From NCBI GenBank assembly GCA_016784425.1, contig JADHUQ010000009.1, positions 1 through 24,971 on the forward strand: DNA of 24,971 nt, in the 5' to 3' direction. This stretch comes from Candidatus Delongbacteria bacterium. Its GTDB lineage: Bacteria > CAIWAD01 > BS150m-G50. The first letter of the stretch is position 1. Each line of letters begins with the position of its first letter. The position numbers and the translations under genes were made by a program. Below, one piece after another: positions 1-7,483 of this stretch. The notes below the pieces were generated by a model. It did no database searches and was not told the origin of the DNA. It worked only from the letters and a program-made list of their open reading frames with translations.

Positions 1-232
1 ATCTATTTAGCCTTAAGAAAAGTGAAGGCGGTGCAATCCCGCTGTCAGCAGCCGTCGTAGTTAGAAAATCAGGGGTGCGATGCGATTGCACCGATATTTT
101 AGCGTAGTCTATGAACATCTATTTAGCCTTAAGAAAAGTGAAGGCGGTGCAATCCCGCTGTCAGCAGCCGTCGTAGTTAGAAAATCAGGGGTGCGATGCG
201 ATTGCACCGATATTTTTGCATAGTCTATGAAC
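1..232. repeat. two tandem 116-bp direct repeats, non-coding, with internal hairpin
   Basis: Bases 1-116 and 117-232 are nearly identical direct copies; the clear differences lie just before the shared 'tagtctatgaac' end (agcg versus tgca). Each unit carries an inverted repeat, GGTGCAATC ... GATTGCACC (about 30-38 with 84-92 in copy 1), so a transcript or single strand could fold into a long stem closing a ~45-nt structured loop. No ORF with a ribosome site is seen inside. The array touches the window edge, so more copies may lie upstream. Because it lies 3' of queC (minus strand), it cannot be a leader of that gene. Its function is unknown; a structured RNA or a mobile palindromic repeat are both possible. 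Confidence 0.9.
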
Positions 233-249
233 AATTCAACCTCAAAATC

Positions 250-449
250 TCACGGTTAGCAATAACGAACCATCAGTTCAACGGGCTGTCACCCATGGCA
301 ATAAGATCTCACCCCCTGTGGGGGCTTAAATGATGTGATTAAAAATTTCAGGCCCAACGTTAGCGGCAACAATCGCTACGTTCCACGGCTGTCACCCGTG
401 GCTAACAGATCTCGCCCCCTTTGGGAGCTCAAATAATGTGATTAAAACG
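250..449. repeat. pair of REP-like double-hairpin repeats
   Basis: Two imperfect copies (about 252-345 and 357-449, offset ~104 bp) share the order: small inverted repeat around 'GGCTGTCACCC', spacer 'AGATCTC', a C-run/G-run hairpin ('CCCCCTGTGGGGG' in copy 1, 'GCCCCCTTTGGGAGC' in copy 2), then 'aatgtgattaaaa' or close to it. In copy 2 the first hairpin is CCACGG-ctgtcac-CCGTGG. Double-hairpin intergenic units of this kind resemble REP elements mobilised by IS200-like (RAYT) transposases, although no such gene is in the window. The right end of copy 2 includes the queC stop codon. They may also act as rho-independent-like 3' ends for the dsbD-queE-queC transcript. Confidence 0.75.
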
Positions 450-1158
450 ATCGATAGGGCAGGGGGTCCTGAGCCCCGACCTCCCTGAACCCGCGCAAAC
501 GAAGCAGACAGGAGTCACATTTGCCACACGCCAACTCCTCATCGTTATAACAGGACCAGGTCATCTGGAGTGGGGCCTGCAGCTCAACACCCAACCGGAT
601 GATATCACCCTTGGTTAGATGTAACAGCGGCGCAACAATGGTGATAGTCGCCTCCGTGGCGGTACCCGTATTTATCGCCTCCTGGAAGGACGCCAGAAAG
701 GCCTCTCTGCAATCAGGGTAACCGGAGCTGTCCTCTTCCACCACTCCGATAAACAAACGACCGGCGCCAATCACCTCTGCCCAGCTGACAGCGGCGGCCA
801 ACAGGTTGGCGTTGCGAAAAGGCACATAGGTAGTGGGAACGCCAGTGCGCACCAGATCGCCCGCGACCGGCGGTGTGCTCCTGTCGGTAAGATTGGAACT
901 ACCCGGAACCACAATGTGGGACAAATCGATATTGCGCAGGATTGCCCCGTAGAACCGTGCCACCTCACCAGCAGCGCGGGTCTCCCGTGACTGTGTGCGT
1001 TGACCATAATCGGCGTGAAGGCAGAAAAGGTCGTTATCCCGAGCAGCGACTGCGGCCGTCACACAGCTGTCGAGGCCTCCGGAAAGCAGCACCACAGCAG
1101 GTGGCCGCTCGCTGGAAACACTATTTCCGCTCAAATCAGACTCCCTGAGTTTCCGCAC
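442..1158 (-). CDS. queC: 7-cyano-7-deazaguanine synthase QueC
   Basis: QueC converts 7-carboxy-7-deazaguanine to preQ0 with ATP and ammonia, the cytosolic step after QueE on the way to queuosine (or other 7-deazaguanines). The 238-residue product has the PP-loop motif SGGLDS at residues 26-31 and the C-terminal zinc site C203, C211, C214, C217 (CYNDEELACGKCDSC), both diagnostic of the family; length is normal. The longest frame starts with GTG at 1158, inside queE (23-nt overlap). A TTG at 1132-1134, just after the queE stop and preceded by AGGGAG, is an attractive alternative that gives a more typical short N-terminus. Last gene of the dsbD-queE-queC operon; its stop codon lies in the end of a REP-like repeat. 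Confidence 0.96.
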   Translation of the reverse strand: MRKLRESDLSGNSVSSERPPAVVLLSGGLDSCVTAAVAARDNDLFCLHADYGQRTQSRETRAAGEVARFYGAILRNIDLSHIVVPGSSNLTDRSTPPVAGDLVRTGVPTTYVPFRNANLLAAAVSWAEVIGAGRLFIGVVEEDSSGYPDCREAFLASFQEAINTGTATEATITIVAPLLHLTKGDIIRLGVELQAPLQMTWSCYNDEELACGKCDSCLLRLRGFREVGAQDPLPYRSF

Positions 1159-1798
1159 CCCAGATGAGCTTATGCAGCTGGAGACCGAGCCTTACCGGCA
1201 AACCAGAGGTGATAACACTGCGAGCCAACTCAGTAAGCGGCAATTTACTCCAGGCCGGCTGCAGAATCACATTGCAGCGGTCGGTAAGATTGTATTCGCG
1301 GACAAACGCCAGCGACCAGTCGACGTCATCTCCGGATACACAGACAAACTTGATCTGGTCCTTTTTGCGCAGCAGCTCCAGATTTGAAAGCAGCAGGCTC
1401 CCCTGTTCGCCGGAACCGGGAGTTTTAACATCTACGCTCCGTATTACCGCAGGGGGGGTGGCACCAAGATCAAATGAACCGTTGGTCTCCAGGGTTAACC
1501 GATAACCGGCCGCGAGCAGCACCTGCAGCAGGGCGTTGACGACCGGCTGCAGTAACGGTTCGCCACCGGTAACCATCACTTCGCTGCAATCCCATTGCTG
1601 CACTTTTCGCAGAATGGCGTCAATCGACATCTCCGTGCCGGATTTAGTGGTGTCGCGCGCCCAGGCTGTATCACAATAGCTGCAACGCAGATTGCACCCG
1701 GCCAGGCGTATGAAGATTGTCGGCAGCCCGCTGCTTTGCCCCTCCCCCTGCAGGGAGAGGAACAGTTCAGCTATTTTCAGTGTGTCGGTCAAGCCCAC
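1136..1798 (-). CDS. queE: 7-carboxy-7-deazaguanine synthase QueE (radical SAM)
   Basis: QueE is a radical S-adenosylmethionine enzyme that contracts 6-carboxytetrahydropterin to 7-carboxy-7-deazaguanine, the substrate of QueC. The 220-residue protein shows 'LFLSLQGEG' near the N-terminus, the iron-sulfur cluster motif C35-x3-C39-x2-C42 (CNLRCSYC, followed by the DTAWA typical of QueE) and the SAM-binding GGEP segment (VMVTGGEPLLQ). The start is a GTG preceded by GAGGG with six bases between; it lies 15 nt after the dsbD stop. It overlaps queC, so the two are probably translationally coupled. The earlier-pathway genes queD and folE and the later queF are not in the window. Confidence 0.95.
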   Translation of the reverse strand: MGLTDTLKIAELFLSLQGEGQSSGLPTIFIRLAGCNLRCSYCDTAWARDTTKSGTEMSIDAILRKVQQWDCSEVMVTGGEPLLQPVVNALLQVLLAAGYRLTLETNGSFDLGATPPAVIRSVDVKTPGSGEQGSLLLSNLELLRKKDQIKFVCVSGDDVDWSLAFVREYNLTDRCNVILQPAWSKLPLTELARSVITSGLPVRLGLQLHKLIWGAETQGV

Positions 1799-1813
1799 AA
1801 CAAACCCTCACCA

Positions 1814-3637
1814 TTACCTGGCCTGCTGCAGCGCGGTTTCCATCAAGGGCAACACCCTGTCCGGTTTCCTGAAACCGACAAAACGATCGGTCTCACGGCC
1901 ATCAGGCGCAAAGAAAATTACTGTCGGCATTCCGAAAACCTCGAACCGGGAGCGCATCTCCTTTTCCCAATCACCTCTCGCGGAGAAGTCCATCTTGATG
2001 GTCATGAACCGTTCCGCCAGTGCGACAACTGCGGGCTGATTCCAGGTATTATCATCCAGTTCTTTACAGGCAACACACCAGTCGGCGTAGAAATCCATCA
2101 TCACCGGTTTTCCGGTTGATCCCGCGAGCGTGAAAACCTCATCCCGATTATTGACAGACCATTCAACCTCTACCTCCGGTACGGCGTTAACAAGCGTTGT
2201 ACCGGCAGGAGACCATAGCCCCAGCGGCCAGGCTTTAATCAGGCCGCCGGCCGTGAAATAAAGACCGGCTACCAACAGGGCCAAGCCAATCGCTTTGAAC
2301 AGCTTGGCGGTAAAGGTGGAATCCTCCCGCAGCTGGGTGAAAGCGCCCATATAGACAGCGACGATGATAATCCAGACACCAATCAGCAACAACAGCAGGG
2401 TGGGGGGGATATAAAGGCGGACGAAGTAAATCGCCATCGTCACCATTATCACGCCAAAGAAATTCTTGATGGTGTCCATCCATCCACCCGCCTGTGGCAG
2501 CGAGTTGAGCGCGCCGGCAAAGGTACCGATCACCAGGAAGAGTACCCCCATCCCCAGCGCATAAACCAGCATCATGAAAAACCCCAGCAGCAGATTGCCG
2601 GTGGAGGCGATGTAAACCAGCAATACTCCGATGATCGGACCCACACAGGGTGCGGCGATAAAGCCGGTAATGCCTCCCATGATAACGGCACCCAGCGGCC
2701 CCGCCTTGGCCCCGGTCTGCATTCTTGCCAGCCAGGAGCTGGGAAGCTGGATTTCATAGGCACCAAACATTGATGCCGCCAGCAGCAGGAAAATGCCCGC
2801 CACAATAAACTGGATCACCGCCGATTGACCGATAGAACCGAAGCTGCTGCCACCGGCTGCCGCGATCAGTCCGAGCACCGAGAATACCAGCGCCAGACCG
2901 ATGACAAAAAACAGCGACAGGAAAAAACCGGAGAAGCGGGACTTGCCGCTGTGAGCGCCGATGTAAGAAATTGTCACCGGGATCACCGGATAAACACAGG
3001 GGGTAAAACTGGAAAGCAGACCGCCGATAAAAATAATCAAAAATGCCAGCAGCAGGTTGCCGCCGAGCGCTTTTTGCAGCTTGCTTTCCAGGTCGGCTGT
3101 AGCGGCCGGACCGAACCAGGTCGCTGTCACCGGCTCCACGAGGTCTGGATCATCAGTAATGACCGGATCAAAAGGCAGACTCTTTTCGATCGGCATATAG
3201 CAGGTCAGATCGCCTATCTCAGAACAGACCTGATAACCGGCACGCAGTTCCCAATCCAGGTCGGCAGGCGCATCGTTCAGCTGAAAATGCAGCAGAATCG
3301 GCACCACACCGCGGTAGATCCGTTCCTGTTCTGCATCGAGAATGCCTGGCGGATAGATGATGTCGGTGATTTCAACCTGGGTGATGGTGTCGAATTCAAC
3401 ATAGAAAAGACCGTTCTCAACATCGGTAATATGATGGTTCTCCGGCACGTGATACAGCACCGCCACCTGACCGGACATACCGGGTGTGTATGCGGTGTGC
3501 GAAAACTGCAGCTCAACCGGAACCGCCCGCACCGGATCAAAACTCTGCGCTGAGGCAAAAGGTGGACCCAGATAAAGCGCACACAGCAGCAGCGGGAGCC
3601 AGTGCCGAGCCTGTCGGAGGTGGTTGAGGATAAACAT
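1814..3637 (-). CDS. dsbD: thiol:disulfide interchange protein DsbD
   Basis: DsbD moves electrons from cytosolic thioredoxin across the inner membrane to periplasmic thiol-disulfide partners. The 607-residue protein has the full three-part layout: a signal peptide (about 1-30, ending AQS), a periplasmic alpha domain (~35-180) with a cysteine pair (VCSEIGDLTCY), a multi-pass CcdA/DsbD membrane domain (~195-460) with the two conserved proline-flanked cysteines (FTPCVYP and AAPCVGP), and a C-terminal thioredoxin-fold gamma domain with WCVAC (C521, C524). Its ribosome site is GTGAGGA, eight or so bases before ATG. It is the first gene of the run with queE and queC, separated from queE by 15 nt; why it is linked to deazaguanine synthesis is unclear, and co-transcription may be incidental. 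Confidence 0.95.
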   Translation of the reverse strand: MFILNHLRQARHWLPLLLCALYLGPPFASAQSFDPVRAVPVELQFSHTAYTPGMSGQVAVLYHVPENHHITDVENGLFYVEFDTITQVEITDIIYPPGILDAEQERIYRGVVPILLHFQLNDAPADLDWELRAGYQVCSEIGDLTCYMPIEKSLPFDPVITDDPDLVEPVTATWFGPAATADLESKLQKALGGNLLLAFLIIFIGGLLSSFTPCVYPVIPVTISYIGAHSGKSRFSGFFLSLFFVIGLALVFSVLGLIAAAGGSSFGSIGQSAVIQFIVAGIFLLLAASMFGAYEIQLPSSWLARMQTGAKAGPLGAVIMGGITGFIAAPCVGPIIGVLLVYIASTGNLLLGFFMMLVYALGMGVLFLVIGTFAGALNSLPQAGGWMDTIKNFFGVIMVTMAIYFVRLYIPPTLLLLLIGVWIIIVAVYMGAFTQLREDSTFTAKLFKAIGLALLVAGLYFTAGGLIKAWPLGLWSPAGTTLVNAVPEVEVEWSVNNRDEVFTLAGSTGKPVMMDFYADWCVACKELDDNTWNQPAVVALAERFMTIKMDFSARGDWEKEMRSRFEVFGMPTVIFFAPDGRETDRFVGFRKPDRVLPLMETALQQAR

Positions 3638-3848
3638 GACTAGTCCTCACTATTTACATTAAACATTACTCATGTCAGCCAAAGAGTATCGCCCCGACCA
3701 GTCGCGGGGAATCAACCATCTGTTCAGCCAATGCTGCAGCACCCCAAAAAGTGCACAGAGGCAGATTACGACGGCAAAATATGACGAGGTCGGCGTTTAA
3801 ACGCAACGGCTGCAGTAGTCGATTTCGGAAAAGCTCCCGGCTGATCGG

Positions 3849-6800
3849 TTACTGTAGCTGTAACAGAGCTTCACGGATGGCTGTTTCCAGCTGGGGGTCC
3901 CGGCCTTCCCTGATGTCAGCGGGACTCAATTCAACCTCTACATGCGGTTGACAGCCGTTGTTCTCGAGGTTGAGGCCGCTACCGACACTGTACCAGCCAC
4001 GGAAAGGTTCACGTACCCTGGTGCCATCCTCCAGAGAGAATCCTCCGGTTGAAATCACCCCACCAAAAGTGGGTGTACCAACCACCCGGGCGCGCCCCAG
4101 TGTTTTTACCGCATGGGTAAAGATCTCCGCATTGCTGAAAGAGTTCTCGTTGCAGATTACCACTACCGGACGGTGCCAGTAATAGAAAGGTATACGCCCC
4201 TGGGGATAACCCCGCTCCCCGTCCCGCCCGATGGTGTAGGCGTGCGGCTGGTAATTGAGCATGGTCAACAGGTAGTCGGTAGTGTAACCGCCGCCATTGT
4301 TGCGGACATCGATGATGAGCGCCTCCCGTCCCTGTGTCCGGGCAAAAAGTTCACGCTCAAAGTGGACCGTGCTGCGCCAGTTCATACCGGCGATATGCAC
4401 ATAGGCTGCACGCCCCTGGCTCATCTCATCTACGATTGTCCGGTTTGCCGCCACCCAGCTGCGGTAACCCAGTTGGTCGTATCGCCAACCGGAACAGGGG
4501 GTCACCTGTAAAACGATTTCTGTATGATTTCGCTCCACCAGCAACGGGAGCTGCTCGCCCTGTTTACCAAGCAGTAACGCCTGCGGAGGGTAGTGTGGTG
4601 CCAGCGGTATGTGGTCAATTTCCAGAATAATATCTCCCGGCAGCAGACCCGCTTCTCCGAGATCTGCCGGGCCCTGTGGCTGCAGGTCAATCACCCGGCT
4701 TCCCAGGCCGCTACGGGTTGGTCCCAGAGTGACACCGAGGAACGCGGCCGCGTCACCCTCTACCCGGTTCTGCCCGCCGCTGACCCCCTGGTGCGAGCTG
4801 TTCAACTCGCCCAGCATCATTTCGGCAACGGTATTAAAATCCGCATCCAGCAGCTGACTCACTGCCAGATCGTGGTATTTGTGATACATGCTGTTCCAGT
4901 TGACACCGTGGAATGCAGGATCGTAGAACCAGTCATTCATCCGCTGCCACAGTGTCCGGAATTTTTGTTCCTGCAGCGCCAGCTGATCGATCACCTGCTC
5001 CCCTCGAAACGCCACACTCTTGCTCTTACCCCCCTCGACGCCGACATACTTGATGCGTCCGCCATCCCGGTAGTAGATACGATTTCCCTTTGCGAACCAC
5101 TGCAATCCGGTGAGGTGGGAGCCGGAGGCGATCTCCTGCTCCTCCTCACCGTTCCAATCAGCCCGGTAGAGGTAATCGTGGTGATCCAGTCGCAGCACAT
5201 AGGCGACCTGTTTACTGTCAGGTGAAAACAGTATCCGGGACACCTGGCCGGCAGGGTGGTCCAGAGGGGTTACCCTGTCGAACAGCCCCTCGATATCTAT
5301 CTGCAGTGGTGTCGCTGTGGAGTCATCCTCCAGAGCGTCATTGGTTTCCTCTTTGGACATCTCCCAGACCCGGCGGGTAAGGGTCGCGATCTGGGGTTGC
5401 CGCTCCTCGCGGACTTCGTTGACCCAGGCTACCCAGAAGCCGTTGGGTGACAATGCGCCGCTGTAGTCGTTTTTGGGGTGGCTGGAAATGTTCAGCGGTT
5501 GAGGATTTTCCGCCCTGACATCAACCAGAAAAATATCCTGGTTGAATTCACCGTTCTCATTCTGGTAAAGCAGCCAGTTACCATCCCCGTGCCAGGCCAG
5601 ATTGCCGGGCTGGTAACCGCTGAGCAGAGTGTGGGAACTACGCGTTACCAGATCATGCAGTACAATCCGGTTGTGACCGCAAGTCAGGGCCATTCGTATC
5701 CCTCCGGGGGAGAGGACAAACTCGTTCACCACCTGGTCCAGGTTGGTTACCGCTGAAATATCCCGGTGATAATCCTCAGCCAGCGACAAGGTTGTATCGG
5801 GATGAGTCAGCTGCCAGACCCCGGTAAGCCCCCCCCTGTCGGAAAGAAAATAAAGGGTGTCACCGCCAGGCGAAAAAACCGGCCGACTGTGGTGCCAATT
5901 GTCCCCTGTCAACTGGATAGTGCGTTCGTCATCACGCCTGGTGAGAAAGAGATCCCCCCGCACAGCGGCAACCACCCACTTCTGGTCGGGACTCACAGCA
6001 TAAGATTCAGCGTTGCCATCCACCGCTTTCAGGGTTTGGGTATTAAAAGTGGGTGACGCCGCCAGCTGTGGTTCGAGCAGGCTGCTGCTACCGGCGCTGA
6101 GGTCGTATACATGCAGTTGCCCGAAACGGGTAAAGACGATTTCGGTGCGCTCCCCGTTCATCCGGGGGAACAGTACACCATCCTCCCGGAAATGGGTCAA
6201 CTGTTGTTGCTGTCCGCTGGCCAGATCGAGACGGAAGAGATTGCGGGTGGAATCCTCATCGGAGACAAAGTAGAGACTACGACCGTCGGCAGCAAACAGA
6301 CCCCAGGCTTCACTCCAGGGAGAGTCGGTCAGCCGTTCGAATCTACCGGAGCCGATATGGTAGAGGAAAAGATCGTTGTTGCCGCTCCCCCGGTAGTGCT
6401 TTCTGGTCCAACGAACAGGCCTGCGAGTGTAGGCAATAGTCTTACCGTCCGGTGAAATATCCGCGGCACCGCAGTCGTCATCAATGATCAGGGTCTGCTC
6501 CTCATTCCGGGGATCAAAACTGTAAAGGCGATAACGACGGGGGTAAAGACCGGTAGCTTTTTCCGTAGCGTACAGCTTGTCGTCGTGCCAGAAACAGATA
6601 TGCTTGCGGGTGTCGGTCCAGGTCATCCGACGGGTAGTGTTGTCGGCCAGATTAAGCAGATACAGCTCCTCATCGCCATGTCGATCGGTCACAAAGGCGA
6701 GCTGACCTCCATCGGGAGAGATCAGACCCTCCGACTCCAGGTTGATATGTGCCGTGATCCGTTCCCCCCGCAGGGCGTTATCCGGCAGCTGCCAGATATC

Positions 6801-6911
6801 CCCCTGGTGGGTAAAGATGATATCATTGTCCGGTGTAAAGGCGGGATACTGGATCAGGGTTGCACCGAGTATACCGGGAAACAGAATCAGTAGTAGCAGT
6901 AGACGTTTCAT
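3849..6911 (-). CDS. tricorn-type protease (beta-propeller / PDZ / S41), secreted
   Basis: A 1020-residue relative of the archaeal tricorn protease, which trims oligopeptides. The N-terminal ~550 residues are WD40/PD40-like beta-propeller repeats (SPDGGQLAFVTDRHGDEELY, SPDGKTIAYT, SPGGDTLYFLSDRGG, SPDQKWVVA). A helical segment, a PDZ-like domain (~720-800, GLLPGDIILEID) and an S41 peptidase domain follow. All tricorn catalytic positions have counterparts: Ser-His in LNSSHQG (about S706/H707), nucleophile Ser in ENSFSNAE (about S926) and the late Glu in ENNGCQP (about E983). The chosen ATG begins a clear signal peptide (MKRLLLLLILFPGILG), so it is probably periplasmic, unlike the cytosolic archaeal enzyme. 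The frame is open 50 codons further upstream, but that extension runs into the MITE-like element and is rejected. Confidence 0.93.
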   Translation of the reverse strand: MKRLLLLLILFPGILGATLIQYPAFTPDNDIIFTHQGDIWQLPDNALRGERITAHINLESEGLISPDGGQLAFVTDRHGDEELYLLNLADNTTRRMTWTDTRKHICFWHDDKLYATEKATGLYPRRYRLYSFDPRNEEQTLIIDDDCGAADISPDGKTIAYTRRPVRWTRKHYRGSGNNDLFLYHIGSGRFERLTDSPWSEAWGLFAADGRSLYFVSDEDSTRNLFRLDLASGQQQQLTHFREDGVLFPRMNGERTEIVFTRFGQLHVYDLSAGSSSLLEPQLAASPTFNTQTLKAVDGNAESYAVSPDQKWVVAAVRGDLFLTRRDDERTIQLTGDNWHHSRPVFSPGGDTLYFLSDRGGLTGVWQLTHPDTTLSLAEDYHRDISAVTNLDQVVNEFVLSPGGIRMALTCGHNRIVLHDLVTRSSHTLLSGYQPGNLAWHGDGNWLLYQNENGEFNQDIFLVDVRAENPQPLNISSHPKNDYSGALSPNGFWVAWVNEVREERQPQIATLTRRVWEMSKEETNDALEDDSTATPLQIDIEGLFDRVTPLDHPAGQVSRILFSPDSKQVAYVLRLDHHDYLYRADWNGEEEQEIASGSHLTGLQWFAKGNRIYYRDGGRIKYVGVEGGKSKSVAFRGEQVIDQLALQEQKFRTLWQRMNDWFYDPAFHGVNWNSMYHKYHDLAVSQLLDADFNTVAEMMLGELNSSHQGVSGGQNRVEGDAAAFLGVTLGPTRSGLGSRVIDLQPQGPADLGEAGLLPGDIILEIDHIPLAPHYPPQALLLGKQGEQLPLLVERNHTEIVLQVTPCSGWRYDQLGYRSWVAANRTIVDEMSQGRAAYVHIAGMNWRSTVHFERELFARTQGREALIIDVRNNGGGYTTDYLLTMLNYQPHAYTIGRDGERGYPQGRIPFYYWHRPVVVICNENSFSNAEIFTHAVKTLGRARVVGTPTFGGVISTGGFSLEDGTRVREPFRGWYSVGSGLNLENNGCQPHVEVELSPADIREGRDPQLETAIREALLQLQ

Positions 6912-6999
6912 ATAGCGCTCATCTCGTGATAGTGGATGACGCCACAACACCCAGGCGGCAGGTGGCGTGGTCGAAATTGAATACAGTAAAGGAATTATT

Positions 7000-7163
7000 A
7001 GGAGCCTGTCGGACTTATGATGTTTTGCTGCAAATTCCAGAGCGAAGGCCCTTTTCACCAAAAATATGCGTTACATAGTTTTAACTATGCGCCATATATT
7101 TTAGGCAAAAATGACTCGTCGCCTGAAATTTTCGCTGAAAACCCCTAAGTCCGACAGGCTCCT
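7000..7163. mobile_element. MITE-like palindromic element with 18-bp perfect terminal inverted repeats
   Basis: The ends, 7000-7017 (AGGAGCCTGTCGGACTTA) and 7146-7163, are perfect 18-bp inverted repeats. The 128 bp between them is itself an imperfect palindrome: both arms, read from the outside in, contain gtttt, AAATT-CAG, GCGA, TTTT..CC, AAAATAT and CATAGTT in the same order and meet near 'catagttttaactatg' at 7075-7090. There is no ORF, so this is a non-autonomous element or a relic able to form a 160-bp cruciform or RNA hairpin. I could not find a convincing target-site duplication in the flanks. It lies between the divergent tricorn-like and Spy-like genes. Confidence 0.8.
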
Positions 7164-7392
7164 GGGTGGCAAAGTATACAGAAGAGAATCCTCAATCCAT
7201 AAGTTTTCAACCGAAGTCCCCGGTTAGCTGTACACCGGTCTCTGTTTTCCATCATCCACCCCTGACGCGTTTTAGGGTGTCGACAAAATGGCTGTTCGAG
7301 AAGAATGTCGCCCGGAGAAAAGTACGAGTTGTGATTATCCTGCCATATGTTAAAGTGTGTAATAACAGGAAGAAACCAGACCGTTACAAAAC

Positions 7393-7407
7393 TGGCATAG
7401 CGGTTGC
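7393..7407 (+). promoter_or_regulatory. predicted sigma-54 (RpoN) promoter for the Spy/ZraP-like gene
   Basis: TGGCATAGCGGTTGC matches the sigma-54 consensus TGGCAC-N5-TTGC with only the last base of the -24 box changed and exact -24 GG / -12 GC spacing. Transcription would start near 7418-7420, leaving a ~65-nt leader before the ATG at 7484. Orientation and position fit the downstream small periplasmic protein. A sigma-54-dependent response regulator is encoded in the same window (16835-18193). The match is seen directly; activity is inferred. Confidence 0.6.
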
Positions 7408-7483
7408 CCTGTCATATAGCGAAACTGAATTAAAGAGTAATTCGGATAAACCTAGAATGGCGACATCCGCCAGGGAGAGAATA

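Noticed and set aside
1..116. Cobalamin riboswitch reading of the 116-bp repeat
   Set aside because: Only the P4-like GGCGGTGCAATCCCGC part fits. The conserved CCCGC-x-ACTGT segment and a proper B12 box are absent, and no plus-strand gene follows within the usual distance.
442..1798. DNA 7-deazaguanine modification (dpd) island
   Set aside because: Only queC and queE are present. There is no dpdA-like or restriction gene around them, so ordinary queuosine precursor synthesis is the simpler reading.
3692..3709. Terminator for the tricorn-type gene (CCCCG ... CGGGG)
   Set aside because: Only five base pairs with an eight-base loop, no T-run, and 140 nt beyond the stop codon.
3793..3804. GCGTTTAAACGC perfect 12-bp palindrome as an operator
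   Set aside because: It is downstream of the minus-strand protease stop and far upstream of dsbD, with no second copy or partner site, so it may be chance.
6912..7061. 50-codon N-terminal extension of the tricorn-type protease
   Set aside because: It runs through the MITE-like terminal repeat, lacks a ribosome site and would bury the signal peptide that starts at 6911.
7166..7483. 106-codon N-terminal extension of the Spy-like gene
   Set aside because: It has no ribosome site, reads through the sigma-54 promoter and would bury the signal peptide that starts at 7484.
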